A DNA stretch of 64,000 nucleotides, taken from Billgrantia saliphila (GTDB lineage: Bacteria; Pseudomonadota; Gammaproteobacteria; Pseudomonadales; Halomonadaceae). Location: NCBI RefSeq assembly GCF_002930105.1, contig NZ_PJRN01000001.1, positions 1 to 64,000 on the forward strand. The letters run 5' to 3'. This document shows positions 45,242 through 53,795 of the stretch, in pieces. A program made the position numbers and the translations under genes. Within the stretch, counting starts at the first letter, position 1, and each line of letters opens with the position of its first letter. Below the pieces are notes generated by a model that worked only from the letters and a program-made list of their open reading frames with translations, was not told the origin of the DNA and did no database searches.

Positions 45242-45538
45242 ATGATGGCAGAGTTGCGCAGAGAGCCGGTGTGGCTGACTTTGGCGGCCATGCTGCTGGC
45301 AGCGGCGCTGGCGTTATGGCTGTTGGCAAAACCCGGGTTGATCAGTGGATTGCCGTTACCGTTGCGCCTGCCGGCGATCGCATTGGGGGTCTGGGCGCTG
45401 GGAGCCGCTTTTATGCAGCCGCTGGGGCTCGAGCTGCGACGTCGCTGGCAGCGACGTCTCACCACACCGCCTTTCAGCTTGATGGCGCTGGGCGCGTTCA
45501 CGCTATTGCTGATAGTTCGTGCGCTCTGGCTGGCCTGA
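45242..45538 (+). CDS. Small inner-membrane protein behind a tandem repeat
   Basis: A 98-residue protein with three likely transmembrane segments (PVWLTLAAMLLAAALALWLL, LPAIALGVWALGAAFM, FSLMALGAFTLLLIVRALWL) joined by an arginine-rich loop (LRRRWQRRL). It resembles small respiratory-operon membrane proteins in size only; I do not recognise a family. Two consecutive ATG codons follow an AGGAG that overlaps the last 7-bp repeat copy. A terminator follows. Expression may vary with repeat number. Confidence 0.7.
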   Translation: MMAELRREPVWLTLAAMLLAAALALWLLAKPGLISGLPLPLRLPAIALGVWALGAAFMQPLGLELRRRWQRRLTTPPFSLMALGAFTLLLIVRALWLA

Positions 45539-45548
45539 GTCCGTAATG

Positions 45549-45576
45549 CAGAAGCCGCCCGAATGGGCGGCTTCTG
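45549..45576. terminator. Bidirectional terminator between the small membrane gene and putP
   Basis: A perfect 12-bp stem (45549-45560 with 45565-45576) and GAAT loop lies between two convergent genes. Flanking T runs are poor on both strands, but stem strength is high. Confidence 0.75.
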
Positions 45577-45613
45577 TGGCAGGCTGCCGTATGGCAGGTA
45601 AGGGGGCGTCGGG

Positions 45614-47092
45614 TTACGCCTCTTCGAAAGTATCGAAGTCGGCGGTCACCTTGAGGTCGGGTTCCTCGGTAGCCAGGCTTGCCACGACGATGGCGATGTA
45701 GGCCAGGATGACGCCCGGGACGATCTCGTAGAGATCGAAGATGCCACCGGACAGCTCTGCCCAGACCACCACGGTCACGCCGCCCACCACGATACCGGCC
45801 AGGGCGCCCCACTTGTTCATGCGACGCCAGTAGAGCGACATGATCAGCGCCGGGCCAAAGGCGGCACCGAAGCCGGCCCACGCATAGGCGACCAGGTCGA
45901 GTACGGTGGAATCGGGATTGAGCGCCAGTAGATAGGCAAAGATGGCAATGGCTATGACGGCGAAACGGCCGACCCAAACCAGCTCGGTCTGGCTGGCATC
46001 CTTGCGGAAGATCGCCTTGTAGAAGTCGTCGGTCAGCGCCGAGGATGAGACCAGCAGCTGTGAATCCGCAGTGGACATGATAGCCGCCAGGATCGCAGCG
46101 AGCAGAATGCCGGCGATCACCGGATGGAAGATCAGGTTGACCATGACCATGAACACGGTCTCGCCGTCGGCCAAGTCGCGCTGTACGAAGCCTACCCCGA
46201 GCAGACCCACTGCCACCGAGCAGACCAGTGCGAGGGCGGTCCAGCTAACCGCGATGCGGCGGGCGGCGGGAATGTCGCGATCGCTGCGGATGGCAGCGAA
46301 ACGCGCCAGGATGTGCGGCTGGCCGAAGTAGCCCAGGCCCCATGCCAGTGAACTGATGATGCCGATGGCGGTCAGCGCCTCACCGGTGGAGGCGTCGCGG
46401 AACCAGGAGAGCATGTATTCGCTCTCGGCAGCCAGTGCCGCAGTCGTACCGTCCATGCCCCCCAGGTCGCCGAAGGCGACGATCGGCACGATAGCCAGCG
46501 CCGCCGCCATCATCAGACCCTGGATCAGGTCGGTCCAGGAAACGGCCAGGAAGCCACCGAAGAAGGTGTAGGAGATGACTGCGATGGTGCCGATGGTCAC
46601 CGCTACACTGTAGTCGTAGCCGAACACCGTCTCGAACAGCCGGCCGCCCGCGACCAGGCCGGAACTGGTATAGAAAAGGAAGAAGAGCAGGATGAAAACT
46701 GCCGAGATCACTCGCAGCAACTGCGACTTGTCGCGGAAGCGGTTGGCGAAGTATTCCGGCAGCGTCAGGGCGTCACTCACCTTGAAGCTGTAGAGTCGCA
46801 GGCGGCGTGCCACGACCAGCCAGTTGAGCCAGGTCCCGATCAGCAGGCCCACGGCGATCCAACTTGCCGAGATACCGCTGACATAGGCGGCGCCTGGCAG
46901 GCCCAGCAGCAGCCAGCCCGACATATCCGACGCCCCGGCGGAAATCGCCGAAGTCCACGGGCCAAGCGTGCGCCCGCCGAGGATGTAGTCGGACAGGTTG
47001 GTGGTGCGCTTGTAGGCAACGATACCGATGCCCAGCATCACTATGAGATACACCACAAAGGTGAAGCCGATAGCCATGTTATTTTGAACCAT
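45614..47092 (-). CDS. putP: Sodium/proline symporter PutP
   Basis: A 492-residue inner-membrane sodium:solute symporter with about thirteen hydrophobic segments. PutP marks are the opening helix FVVYLIVMLGIGIVAYKRTT, LGGRTLGPWTSAISAGASDM (sodium and proline site residues), and FGGFLAVSWTDLIQGLMM. It imports proline as nutrient and osmoprotectant. ATG 47092 has AAGGA upstream. It follows putA by 42 bp in the same direction, so putA and putP are likely one operon, unlike the divergent E. coli arrangement. Confidence 0.95.
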   Translation of the reverse strand: MVQNNMAIGFTFVVYLIVMLGIGIVAYKRTTNLSDYILGGRTLGPWTSAISAGASDMSGWLLLGLPGAAYVSGISASWIAVGLLIGTWLNWLVVARRLRLYSFKVSDALTLPEYFANRFRDKSQLLRVISAVFILLFFLFYTSSGLVAGGRLFETVFGYDYSVAVTIGTIAVISYTFFGGFLAVSWTDLIQGLMMAAALAIVPIVAFGDLGGMDGTTAALAAESEYMLSWFRDASTGEALTAIGIISSLAWGLGYFGQPHILARFAAIRSDRDIPAARRIAVSWTALALVCSVAVGLLGVGFVQRDLADGETVFMVMVNLIFHPVIAGILLAAILAAIMSTADSQLLVSSSALTDDFYKAIFRKDASQTELVWVGRFAVIAIAIFAYLLALNPDSTVLDLVAYAWAGFGAAFGPALIMSLYWRRMNKWGALAGIVVGGVTVVVWAELSGGIFDLYEIVPGVILAYIAIVVASLATEEPDLKVTADFDTFEEA

Positions 47093-47134
47093 TGGGGGTT
47101 CCTTCAATGTTGTTGTGGTAACAGACGAGCCCTA

Positions 47135-50100
47135 TCACTCGTCTCCCAGCGCAAGCAGTGACGCATTGCCGCCCAGTGCGGCGGTATTGACGGTCACCGT
47201 TTTTTCCGTGGCGAAGCGCAGCAGGTAATGCGGCCCGCCAGCCTTGGGGCCGGTACCGGATAGTCCCTGCCCGCCGAACGGCTGTACGCCCACGACGGCG
47301 CCGATGATATTCCGGTTTATATACACATTACCAACTCGAATCTTCTGTGCGACCAGTTGGGCAAAGGATTCATTGCGGCTGTGGACGCCGAATGTCAGCC
47401 CGTAGCCCTTGGCATTGATGGATTCTAAGACTCGCTCGATCTCGCTGGCCTTGTAGCGCACGATATGCAGCACGGGGCCGAACTGCTCCCGTTCCAGGGC
47501 ATCGATCCCATCGATACGGAAGGCCACCGGTGGCACGAAGGTACCCGACGCGGTATGCGCCGGATCCAGACTTGCTTCGGCAAGCAGTCGCCCTTCGCCC
47601 TTGAGTCGTTCGATGTGGGCCATCAGGCTCTGGCGCGCGTCTTCGTCGATCACCGGGCCGACGTCGGTGCCGAGGTCGCGGGGATCACCCACGTGCAGCT
47701 CATCCATGGCGCCACGCAGTATTTCGATGACCCGGTCGGCCACGTCGTCCTGCAGATAGAGCACGCGCAGGGCACTGCAGCGCTGGCCGGCGCTCTGGAA
47801 TGCCGATTGGATCACATCGGCGACCACCTGCTCGGGCAAGGCGGTGGAGTCGACGATCAACGCATTCATGCCGCCCGTTTCGGCGATCAGAGCGGGGAGC
47901 GGAGCGTTGTCGCGTGCCGCCAGGGCGCGGTTGATGATCTGGGCGGTATCGGTGCCGCCGGTGAAGGCGACCCCGGTGATGCGCGGATCGGAGCTGAGCA
48001 CGCTGCCCACGGTGGGTCCGTCGCCCGGCAACAGCTGGACCACGTCACGGGGCATGCCGGCTTCATGCAACAGCTCGACCACCCGATGGGCGACGATGGA
48101 AGTCTGCTCGGCGGGCTTGGCCAGCACGGTATTGCCCGCGACCGCGGCCGCCACCATCTGACCGCAGAAGATCGCGACCGGGAAGTTCCATGGGCTGATC
48201 GCCGCGAACACGCCCTTGCCGTTGTGCATCAGTTGGTTCGACTCGCCGGTGGGGCCGGGCAACTGGGTCGGCTCACCGAAGATCTCCTCGGCGCGCATGG
48301 CATAGTAGCGGCAGAAATCCACCGCCTCGCGGATCTCATCGACGCCGTCGGTGAGCAGTTTGCCGCCTTCGCGCGAGCAGAGCGTCATCAGCTCCGCCAT
48401 GTTCTCTTCCATCAGGTCGCCCAGGCGGCGCAGTATGGCGGCGCGCTCGGCCACGGGCGTGGCTTCCCAGCGGGGGAAGGCGGCCCAGGCGGCATCCAGC
48501 GCGCGTGAGGCCTGGTCGCGGGTGGTCCACTGGACGCTGCCGACACGCTGCCGACGGTCGTAGGGGTTGAACACTTCATGGATGTTCGCCGTGTCACGCT
48601 CCACCTCGAAGGCGAGCAGCGGGCCGACGTCGTAGCTGCGTTCCATGAAGCCCGCCATGGCTTTCATCAACGGGTCGTAGTGGCTGCGCACGTTGAGGTT
48701 AACGCCCTTGGAGTTGAGGCGTTTCTCGCCGTAGATATCGCGAGGCAGGGGAATGCGCGGGTTGGAGAAGGTGCGGTACTGCGCCAGTGTCTCGACCGGA
48801 TGCACGCAGAGCGACTCCACCGGCACCTTGGGGTCCACCAGCTGGTGCACGAATGAAGAGTTGGCACCATTCTCCAGCAGGCGGCGTACAAGATAGGGGA
48901 GCAGGTCCTTGTGGGCCCCCACGGGGGCATAAATGCGGCAGTACGTCCCATTGGGGGCCCGCTTCAGTGCCGCATCGTAGAGCGCCTCGCCCATGCCGTG
49001 CAGACGCTGGAATTCGAACGGCCGCGTCGCTTCGTTGGCCATCTCGAGGATGGTAGTGATGGTGTGCGCGTTGTGAGTGGCGAACTGAGGAAAGATGCGG
49101 CCACGCGTCTGGTCCGAGAGCAGGAAGCGTGCGCAGACCAGGTAGGCGACGTCGGTGCAGGCCTTGCGGGTAAAAACCGGGTAGCCCTCGACGCCGAGCT
49201 GCTGCGACTCTTTGATCTCGCTGTCCCAATAGGCGCCCTTGACCAGGCGCAGGGGAATCTCGTCGCCCTGACGCTCGGCCAAGCGATTGAGATAGTGCAG
49301 CACCGGCAGCGCGCGCTTGGAGTAGGCCTGCACCACCAGGCCGAAATGGCCCCAGCCCTTGCAGGTGTCGCTTTCGTAGATGGCGCGGAAGACCTCGATC
49401 GACAGCTCCAGGCGATCGACCTCCTCGGCGTCGATGGTCAGCGCCACGCCGCGCTCGCGCGCCATGGCGGCTAGCTCGCGCACGCTGCCGACCAGCTCAC
49501 GCAGCACCTGCTCGCGACGGCCGAATTCGTAGCGCGGATGCAGGGCCGAGAGCTTGATCGATACGGAAGGGGCTGGCGTCCGCTCGGTCAACGTGCGGCT
49601 GGTGTTGCCCACCCGCTCGATGGCGCGGGCATAGTCGTCGAAATAGCGCTTGGCATCGTCGCGGGTGCGCGCCGCTTCGCCGAGCATGTCGTAGGAGTAC
49701 GTATAGCCCTTGTCGAACAGCGGCCTGGAGCGCTTCAGCGCCTCGTCGATGTCGCGGCCAAGCACGAACTGCCTGCCCATGATCTTCATCGCCTCGTACA
49801 TGGCGCGGCGGATAACCGGCTCACCCATACGGTTGACCAGGCGATTGATGAAGGTGGTGGGCTTGCCGTCGCGCGGCTTGTCGAGAGTGACGACGCGACC
49901 GGTCATCAGCAGGCCCCAGGTCGAGGCGTTGACCAGCCAGGATTCGCTCTGGCCCATGTGGGCCTTCCAGTCAGCGGGGCCCAACTTGTCCTCGATCAGC
50001 GCGTCGGCGGTGGCCTTGTCGGGGATGCGTAGCATCGCCTCGGCCAGGCACATCAGCATCAGGCCCTCGTGGGTATCGAGGCTGTACTGCTGCAGCAACT

Positions 50101-50326
50101 CATCGATGGTATCGACTGCGGTATCCATCTCGCGCACTTCGCGCACCAGCTCGGCGGTCTTGTCCGCGATGCGGCGGAAGTCGCCGGGGTCGGCGCTCAG
50201 CACGTTGACCAGCTCTTGGACAAAGGCATCTTCCTCGACCACATAGTGCTCGCTGATACGCGCGAAGAGCGTATCGAGATCCTGCTGCCAGGTAGCAGCA
50301 TCCAGCATTGTATTGGCGTTGAGCAT
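47135..50326 (-). CDS. putA: Bifunctional proline dehydrogenase / P5C dehydrogenase PutA
   Basis: A 1063-residue enzyme that oxidises proline to glutamate at the membrane. The FAD-binding proline dehydrogenase part includes YCRIYAPVGAHKDLLPYLVR and RRLLENGANSSFVHQL. The NAD-linked P5C dehydrogenase part has PWNFPVAIFCGQMVAAAVAG, the glutamate of LIAETGGMNALIV and catalytic cysteine in SAGQRCSALRVLYL. It lacks the N-terminal ribbon-helix-helix DNA-binding domain of E. coli PutA, so it cannot repress itself. ATG 50326 has GGGGGA upstream. Confidence 0.95.
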   Translation of the reverse strand: MLNANTMLDAATWQQDLDTLFARISEHYVVEEDAFVQELVNVLSADPGDFRRIADKTAELVREVREMDTAVDTIDELLQQYSLDTHEGLMLMCLAEAMLRIPDKATADALIEDKLGPADWKAHMGQSESWLVNASTWGLLMTGRVVTLDKPRDGKPTTFINRLVNRMGEPVIRRAMYEAMKIMGRQFVLGRDIDEALKRSRPLFDKGYTYSYDMLGEAARTRDDAKRYFDDYARAIERVGNTSRTLTERTPAPSVSIKLSALHPRYEFGRREQVLRELVGSVRELAAMARERGVALTIDAEEVDRLELSIEVFRAIYESDTCKGWGHFGLVVQAYSKRALPVLHYLNRLAERQGDEIPLRLVKGAYWDSEIKESQQLGVEGYPVFTRKACTDVAYLVCARFLLSDQTRGRIFPQFATHNAHTITTILEMANEATRPFEFQRLHGMGEALYDAALKRAPNGTYCRIYAPVGAHKDLLPYLVRRLLENGANSSFVHQLVDPKVPVESLCVHPVETLAQYRTFSNPRIPLPRDIYGEKRLNSKGVNLNVRSHYDPLMKAMAGFMERSYDVGPLLAFEVERDTANIHEVFNPYDRRQRVGSVQWTTRDQASRALDAAWAAFPRWEATPVAERAAILRRLGDLMEENMAELMTLCSREGGKLLTDGVDEIREAVDFCRYYAMRAEEIFGEPTQLPGPTGESNQLMHNGKGVFAAISPWNFPVAIFCGQMVAAAVAGNTVLAKPAEQTSIVAHRVVELLHEAGMPRDVVQLLPGDGPTVGSVLSSDPRITGVAFTGGTDTAQIINRALAARDNAPLPALIAETGGMNALIVDSTALPEQVVADVIQSAFQSAGQRCSALRVLYLQDDVADRVIEILRGAMDELHVGDPRDLGTDVGPVIDEDARQSLMAHIERLKGEGRLLAEASLDPAHTASGTFVPPVAFRIDGIDALEREQFGPVLHIVRYKASEIERVLESINAKGYGLTFGVHSRNESFAQLVAQKIRVGNVYINRNIIGAVVGVQPFGGQGLSGTGPKAGGPHYLLRFATEKTVTVNTAALGGNASLLALGDE

Positions 50327-50517
50327 GGGAGTCCCCCGGATGTCACACGTCCCGAAACGGCGAATCGCCATGCTCAGGGCGGGCTGCCTGAGCATGGATA
50401 TGTTCCTAAACTGTAGGGCGGGATAATGGGGGGTGCTTGCGAAAACCGAGGTTTGCCTTGTCGATTTCGCGGTAGATGGCAGTGAAAGCCTTGAAGATTA
50501 GACTTAAGTCGTATGCT
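50327..50517 (-). promoter_or_regulatory. putA upstream region
   Basis: This 191-bp gap separates an AraC-type regulator gene from putA, both on the minus strand. No gene is seen in it. Part of a dyad, listed separately, lies at its upstream end. Hexamers close to sigma-70 were not convincing. Confidence 0.45.
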
Positions 50518-50523
50518 CTAATC
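50496..50523. promoter_or_regulatory. Dyad GATTAGA-N14-TCTAATC at the end of the araC gene
   Basis: Two perfect 7-bp arms (50496-50502 and 50517-50523) are 21 bp apart centre to centre, two helical turns, which suits a dimeric regulator. It overlaps the araC stop codon, about 170 bp upstream of putA. It could be the regulator's operator, or simply a 3' hairpin with a large loop. Confidence 0.4.
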
Positions 50524-51306
50524 GGTTTGACAAAGACGTGGAGCGCTCAGTGCCGCGCGGCGCAGTTGGCTGGGTGGGCAGCCGAAGGCGCTGCGGAAGG
50601 CATGCGACAGCGCGCTCTGGTGAGCGAAGCCGGTCGTCACAGCGATCTGCGAGAGAGGCAGGTGGCTCTCCTCGAGCAGGCGCCGAGCCGCCTCCAGGCG
50701 ACGTCGTCGAACGTACTGCCAGGGCGAGAGACCGGTTTGGTGGCGAAAGCGGCTGCGGAAATGCGCTTCGCTGAGGCAGGCCTGTCGTGCCAGGTCGGCT
50801 ACCGCGATCGGGCTGGCCAGGTGTTGGTCGATGAAGCGGTCGAGTCGGGTCAGGTCAAGCCGGCGCGTCGGGGGCGGGGTAGGGCCGCCGAGCCTGGCAT
50901 GCAGGCAGCCCAGGAAAGTGGCGGCCAGGCGGTCGCTCTGGGCGGCGCTGAGGCTCTGCTGGCTATCCGCTTCGAGCAGCAGGAAGTCGAGATACTGCTC
51001 GAGAGGCTTGTCCAGGGCGAAGAAGCGGGGAGCATCGAAGAGACGCGACAACTCGTGGTGATAGCCGGTGAGGGAAGGCGCATCGGAAGGTAGGTCGAGA
51101 ATGAGCTGGCGATTCTCACCTTGGCCGACGTAGTAGTGCACGTGGTTGGCCGGCACGATGCAGCCCGAGAGAGCGGAAATGGCACCTCCCAGACCCTCTA
51201 TCTCGAACTCCGCCTGTCCCTGCAGGCCGATCACGATCTGATGGAAGTCGTGGGCGTGATGCTGGGTGGCAGTGTCGAGGGGAATCTGACGTATGACGCT
51301 GGGCAT
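50518..51306 (-). CDS. AraC family transcriptional regulator, probable put regulator
   Basis: A 262-residue AraC-type activator. The N-terminal cupin-like sensor opens with HHAHDFHQIVIGLQGQAEFE and CIVPANHVHYYVG; the C-terminal double helix-turn-helix is ISPIAVADLARQACLSEAHF-like (from DQHLASPIAVADLARQA through SPWQYVRRRRLEAARRLLEE and FAHQSALSHAFRSAFG). ATG 51306 follows GGGAGAGG. It lies upstream of and codirectional with putA. In Pseudomonas an AraC-type protein (PruR) activates proline catabolism, so a similar role is likely. Confidence 0.9.
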   Translation of the reverse strand: MPSVIRQIPLDTATQHHAHDFHQIVIGLQGQAEFEIEGLGGAISALSGCIVPANHVHYYVGQGENRQLILDLPSDAPSLTGYHHELSRLFDAPRFFALDKPLEQYLDFLLLEADSQQSLSAAQSDRLAATFLGCLHARLGGPTPPPTRRLDLTRLDRFIDQHLASPIAVADLARQACLSEAHFRSRFRHQTGLSPWQYVRRRRLEAARRLLEESHLPLSQIAVTTGFAHQSALSHAFRSAFGCPPSQLRRAALSAPRLCQTD

Positions 51307-51361
51307 GGGCCTCTCCCGCCTGGCTATCCGACTCGGCGAGGATATCATATTCGCCGCGTCG

Positions 51362-51742
51362 TCAGGGGTCGCCCGAGCCGCGCCGACGCTGGCGCAGGCG
51401 ATGGTGCGCATCCAGATGATCGCGCAGTGCCGTTAGTTCCTTGCGTCCGGTGTCGTTGAGCAGCGGTTTGCCCTGGGCAATCTGCCAATGGCGTCCATAC
51501 TCCTGCATCACATGCTGGGCGCGGCGTCTCACGCCTTCCAGATAGTCGTCGTGGCGGATCGGGTAGTTCATGACGATGTTCCACTCGGTCGGAGTGACCT
51601 CGTTTCTCAACGCCTTGTCGAACAGCGCCAGCAGTTGCTCAGGCTCGGTGCGATAGCGCGGCGTGCGTGAGAACAGCAGGATGAGCACCGTTCCGCCGAC
51701 GACGAGCAGGCAGACAGCGAAGATGAGCAGATAGAGCGCCAT
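51362..51742 (-). CDS. Single-pass membrane protein of unknown function
   Basis: A 126-residue protein with one N-terminal transmembrane segment (residues 2-24, LYLLIFAVCLLVVGGTVLIL) and a charged cytoplasmic part with predicted helices (PRYRTEPEQLLALFDKALRN, then YLEGVRRRAQHVMQEYGRHW) and a very basic C-terminus (RLRQRRRGSGDP). I do not recognise a family. It lies between tRNA-Gly and the AraC gene, on the same strand as both. Confidence 0.6.
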   Translation of the reverse strand: MALYLLIFAVCLLVVGGTVLILLFSRTPRYRTEPEQLLALFDKALRNEVTPTEWNIVMNYPIRHDDYLEGVRRRAQHVMQEYGRHWQIAQGKPLLNDTGRKELTALRDHLDAHHRLRQRRRGSGDP

Positions 51743-51804
51743 GCGAAAGCCTGGGAGGTGGGCGCGAAGGCGTTGCCGAATGCCGGATCGTGCCGACCGC
51801 GAAG

Positions 51805-51878
51805 TGGAGCGGGTGAAGGGAATCGAACCCTCGTCTTAAGCTTGGGAAGCTTCTGCTCTACCATTGAGCTACACCCGC
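51805..51878 (-). tRNA. tRNA-Gly (anticodon CCC)
   Basis: A 74-base cloverleaf on the minus strand. The acceptor stem GCGGGTG pairs with CACCCGC; the T arm has GGTTCGATTCC; the anticodon loop is TTCCCAA, giving CCC; and the CCA end is encoded (51805-51807). The sequence is close to E. coli tRNA-Gly(CCC). It reads glycine GGG codons. One pair in the anticodon stem (27-43) is a mismatch. Confidence 0.96.
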
Positions 51879-52312
51879 GAGGCGGTTTCGATAGTAAAAC
51901 CAAGGGTTTGGGCTTTGCAAGCCGGCTTGAGCATTTTCCGTCCGAATGCTCATAACACCTTGTTTCTTCGGCCTTGGCCATGTTTTTCTTCGGCCTTGGC
52001 CATGATGTGATGGCGCGTCGGCAAGCCTCGCCGGCGCGCCATCCGTGACGTTCAATGCTGTGGCGGTGCGCCACCATGGCGATGCGAAAAAATTTCTGAA
52101 GTACTGGCGAACTTTTTTGCTTGATGCTGTCTTATCTGATACAGGCAACAGCGCGATGGCAGTCGCTAACACTGTTGTTCTGGCTCGCAGTTTCGATCTT
52201 GCCGCCCATGCCCTGCATGTGGCGGCTTCTTTTCGTCCGCGGTAGAGCAGCAGGTGCTGCACCCGGCGCGGACCGGGTGCTATCGGTTGCCGTTCGAAAG
52301 CTTCGGAGAGGC
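51879..52312. other. Gap between tRNA-Gly and the CBS-domain gene
   Basis: A 434-bp region with no supported gene. It contains a tandem direct repeat of the 19-mer TTCTTCGGCCTTGGCCATG (51964-51982 and 51986-52004, 22-bp period). The rest shows no clear promoter, hairpin or coding pattern; small open frames here lack ribosome binding sites. Confidence 0.55.
51964..52004 (+). repeat. Two direct copies of a 19-mer next to tRNA-Gly
   Basis: TTCTTCGGCCTTGGCCATG occurs twice, separated by 3 bases (51964-51982, 51986-52004). Each copy includes the small palindrome GGCC-TT-GGCC. It looks like a short tandem duplication in the tRNA leader. Confidence 0.8.
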
Positions 52313-52723
52313 TCAGAGATAGCGCATGCGCAGGATGGCGGTGAGCACATCCCGGCGCGTGACGATGCCGCAAAGGCACCCCTGCTCGGTAACCGGATAC
52401 ACCTTTGGCTTGTTGCCGCTGAGCATCTCCTGGGCCAGGTCGGTGATGCTCTTGGTCGGGGAAACCGACAGCACTTCGTTGCGCATGAGTTCCTTGACCA
52501 GAGGCGCCTCGTCGTTGAGGTAGGCGCTCTGCAGCAACTTGCCCATCACGTCCTGCTCGGAAATGAAGCCGATCAACCGGTCGTGATGGTCGACGACCGG
52601 GACGCCGGGCAGGCGATGCAGTGCCAACCCCTCGGCCAGGGTGATGATCGAAGTGGTACCGGTCACTCGATAGCAGTCGCGGGACATGATTTCACGAACG
52701 ACGGTCGGGGCCCTATTGAGCAT
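52313..52723 (-). CDS. CBS-domain pair protein
   Basis: A 136-residue protein made of two CBS motifs (VREIMSRDCYRVTGTTSIIT to LHRLPGVPVVDHHDRLIGFI, and VKELMRNEVLSVSPTKSITD to NKPKVYPVTEQGCLCGIVTR). Such pairs bind adenine nucleotides and act as energy sensors or ligand modules. No partner domain is attached, and the target is unknown. ATG 52723 has AAGGAG upstream. It is a free-standing gene convergent with no near partner. Confidence 0.85.
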   Translation of the reverse strand: MLNRAPTVVREIMSRDCYRVTGTTSIITLAEGLALHRLPGVPVVDHHDRLIGFISEQDVMGKLLQSAYLNDEAPLVKELMRNEVLSVSPTKSITDLAQEMLSGNKPKVYPVTEQGCLCGIVTRRDVLTAILRMRYL

Positions 52724-52945
52724 GGCGCATCTCCTTGTTCGATCGCCTTGGCGGGACAATTCCAGCATAGTCGAGCCGTCAGCGATGCAGCGGATGACGC
52801 TAAACTGGCAACTAACGCTATGAACTGGCGCCGCCGGTCGGAACCTGGCCTGGTTCCGCTGGTTCCAAAGACAAAGCGTTGCATCGAGGGGCAGGTAGCG
52901 GTTTTCGTCTCGAAGCGATTTTCGTCACGCAGCAAAGGAGAACGT

Positions 52946-53485
52946 ATGGACGCGCGCGAGTATTTGGCGAGAAAAGGGCTCGACGGCAAGCGCGATGAAG
53001 AGCGCCCCAACACGCTTGAGGAGAAAGCCTGGGAGCGAGCTCGCCAATCGGGGGAACACCGACCGCATGCCGGCACGCCCTACGACTGGGAGGATTGGGA
53101 GCGCTACCACGACGAGCTGGCCGAAGATGCCGAAACCATCGAGCAGAAAATCGATCGCGAGGCGCATCGTCACGAACTGGAGCGCACCGAGCAGGAGCGG
53201 GCAGCGGACAAGCCGGTTCAGCACTACGAACCGGCCGCCGAACCCGCCGTGCAAGCATCCCAAGCGCCTCCCGCGGTGGGGAGGAGCACGGCCGAAGAGG
53301 CTTGGGCCGCGTCGCCGTCGCTGCGGCTGTCTCTCAAGGCACTGGCCGTCCTTATGCCACCCTTGGCCGTGGGACTCTCACGGGGTGGCGGGCAACGTGT
53401 CGCCCTCAATCTCCTTCTTACGCTACTGGGTTGGGTGCCCGGTATCGTGCACGCCTGGCGGTGGCTCGGGCGTGCTCTACGCTGA
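52946..53485 (+). CDS. YqaE/Pmp3-domain membrane protein with long soluble N-terminus
   Basis: A 179-residue protein. Residues 1-125 are charged and hydrophilic with helix-forming segments (DAREYLARKGLDGKRDEERP, EDAETIEQKIDREAHRHELE). Residues 128-178 form two hydrophobic segments matching the YqaE/Pmp3 family: LKALAVLMPPLAVGLSRGGG then VALNLLLTLLGWVPGIVHAW. Plain Pmp3 proteins are about 52 residues and affect membrane potential and salt tolerance in yeast and plants. AAAGGAG lies five bases before the ATG. Function of the extension is unknown. Confidence 0.8.
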   Translation: MDAREYLARKGLDGKRDEERPNTLEEKAWERARQSGEHRPHAGTPYDWEDWERYHDELAEDAETIEQKIDREAHRHELERTEQERAADKPVQHYEPAAEPAVQASQAPPAVGRSTAEEAWAASPSLRLSLKALAVLMPPLAVGLSRGGGQRVALNLLLTLLGWVPGIVHAWRWLGRALR

Positions 53486-53701
53486 GTATCTTCCCTTGAT
53501 TCCTTCTTTCTGCTTGTCCGGGTCGGTCATCTCGCCGGCCTCTACCTGGGGCAATACCTCCCCCCGACCTGTAGCGAAACATATTCGCAACCGAAAAATT
53601 AGCGGTGAAGCGTAAGCGGACCTCGCCGAAGAGTCGCTATGCTGATGGAAGGCCGTCAGTTGACGTGACGGGGCTTGCTTATACCAAGGTATAGGGTTCG
53701 T

Positions 53702-53711
53702 TTCGAACATT
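53702..53711. promoter_or_regulatory. GlpR half-operator 1
   Basis: TTCGAACATT fits the reverse complement of the E. coli GlpR consensus WATKYTCGWW. First of three sites in the same orientation ahead of the glpK remnant. Confidence 0.6.
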
Positions 53712-53755
53712 GGCGTTGCTCATCGGCGCAGGCTTGGGCTAGTCTCGCTATCGGA

Positions 53756-53765
53756 AACGAACATT
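53756..53765. promoter_or_regulatory. GlpR half-operator 2
   Basis: AACGAACATT is an exact match to the reverse complement of the GlpR consensus. It begins 54 bp after site 1 and 30 bp (about three helical turns) before site 3. Confidence 0.68.
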
Positions 53766-53785
53766 TGGTGTGTGAAATGATTGCA

Positions 53786-53795
53786 AACGAACATT
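53786..53795. promoter_or_regulatory. GlpR half-operator 3
   Basis: A second exact AACGAACATT, 30 bp after site 2 and 68 bp before the ATG of the glpK remnant. Glycerol-3-phosphate releases GlpR in its family; the glpR gene is not in this window. Confidence 0.68.

Noticed and set aside
45094-45546. 150-codon plus-strand frame through the 7-bp repeat
   Set aside because: Open only because the repeat has no stop codons; out of frame with the supported gene, though it matters for the slippage finding.
51964-52004. 19-mer direct repeat near tRNA-Gly considered as an integration site
   Set aside because: It lies upstream of the tRNA rather than at its 3' end, and no integrase or duplicated tRNA end is present.
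53477-53710. 77-codon minus-strand frame in the glp control region
   Set aside because: No ribosome binding site and it overlaps a GlpR site; no family pattern recognised.
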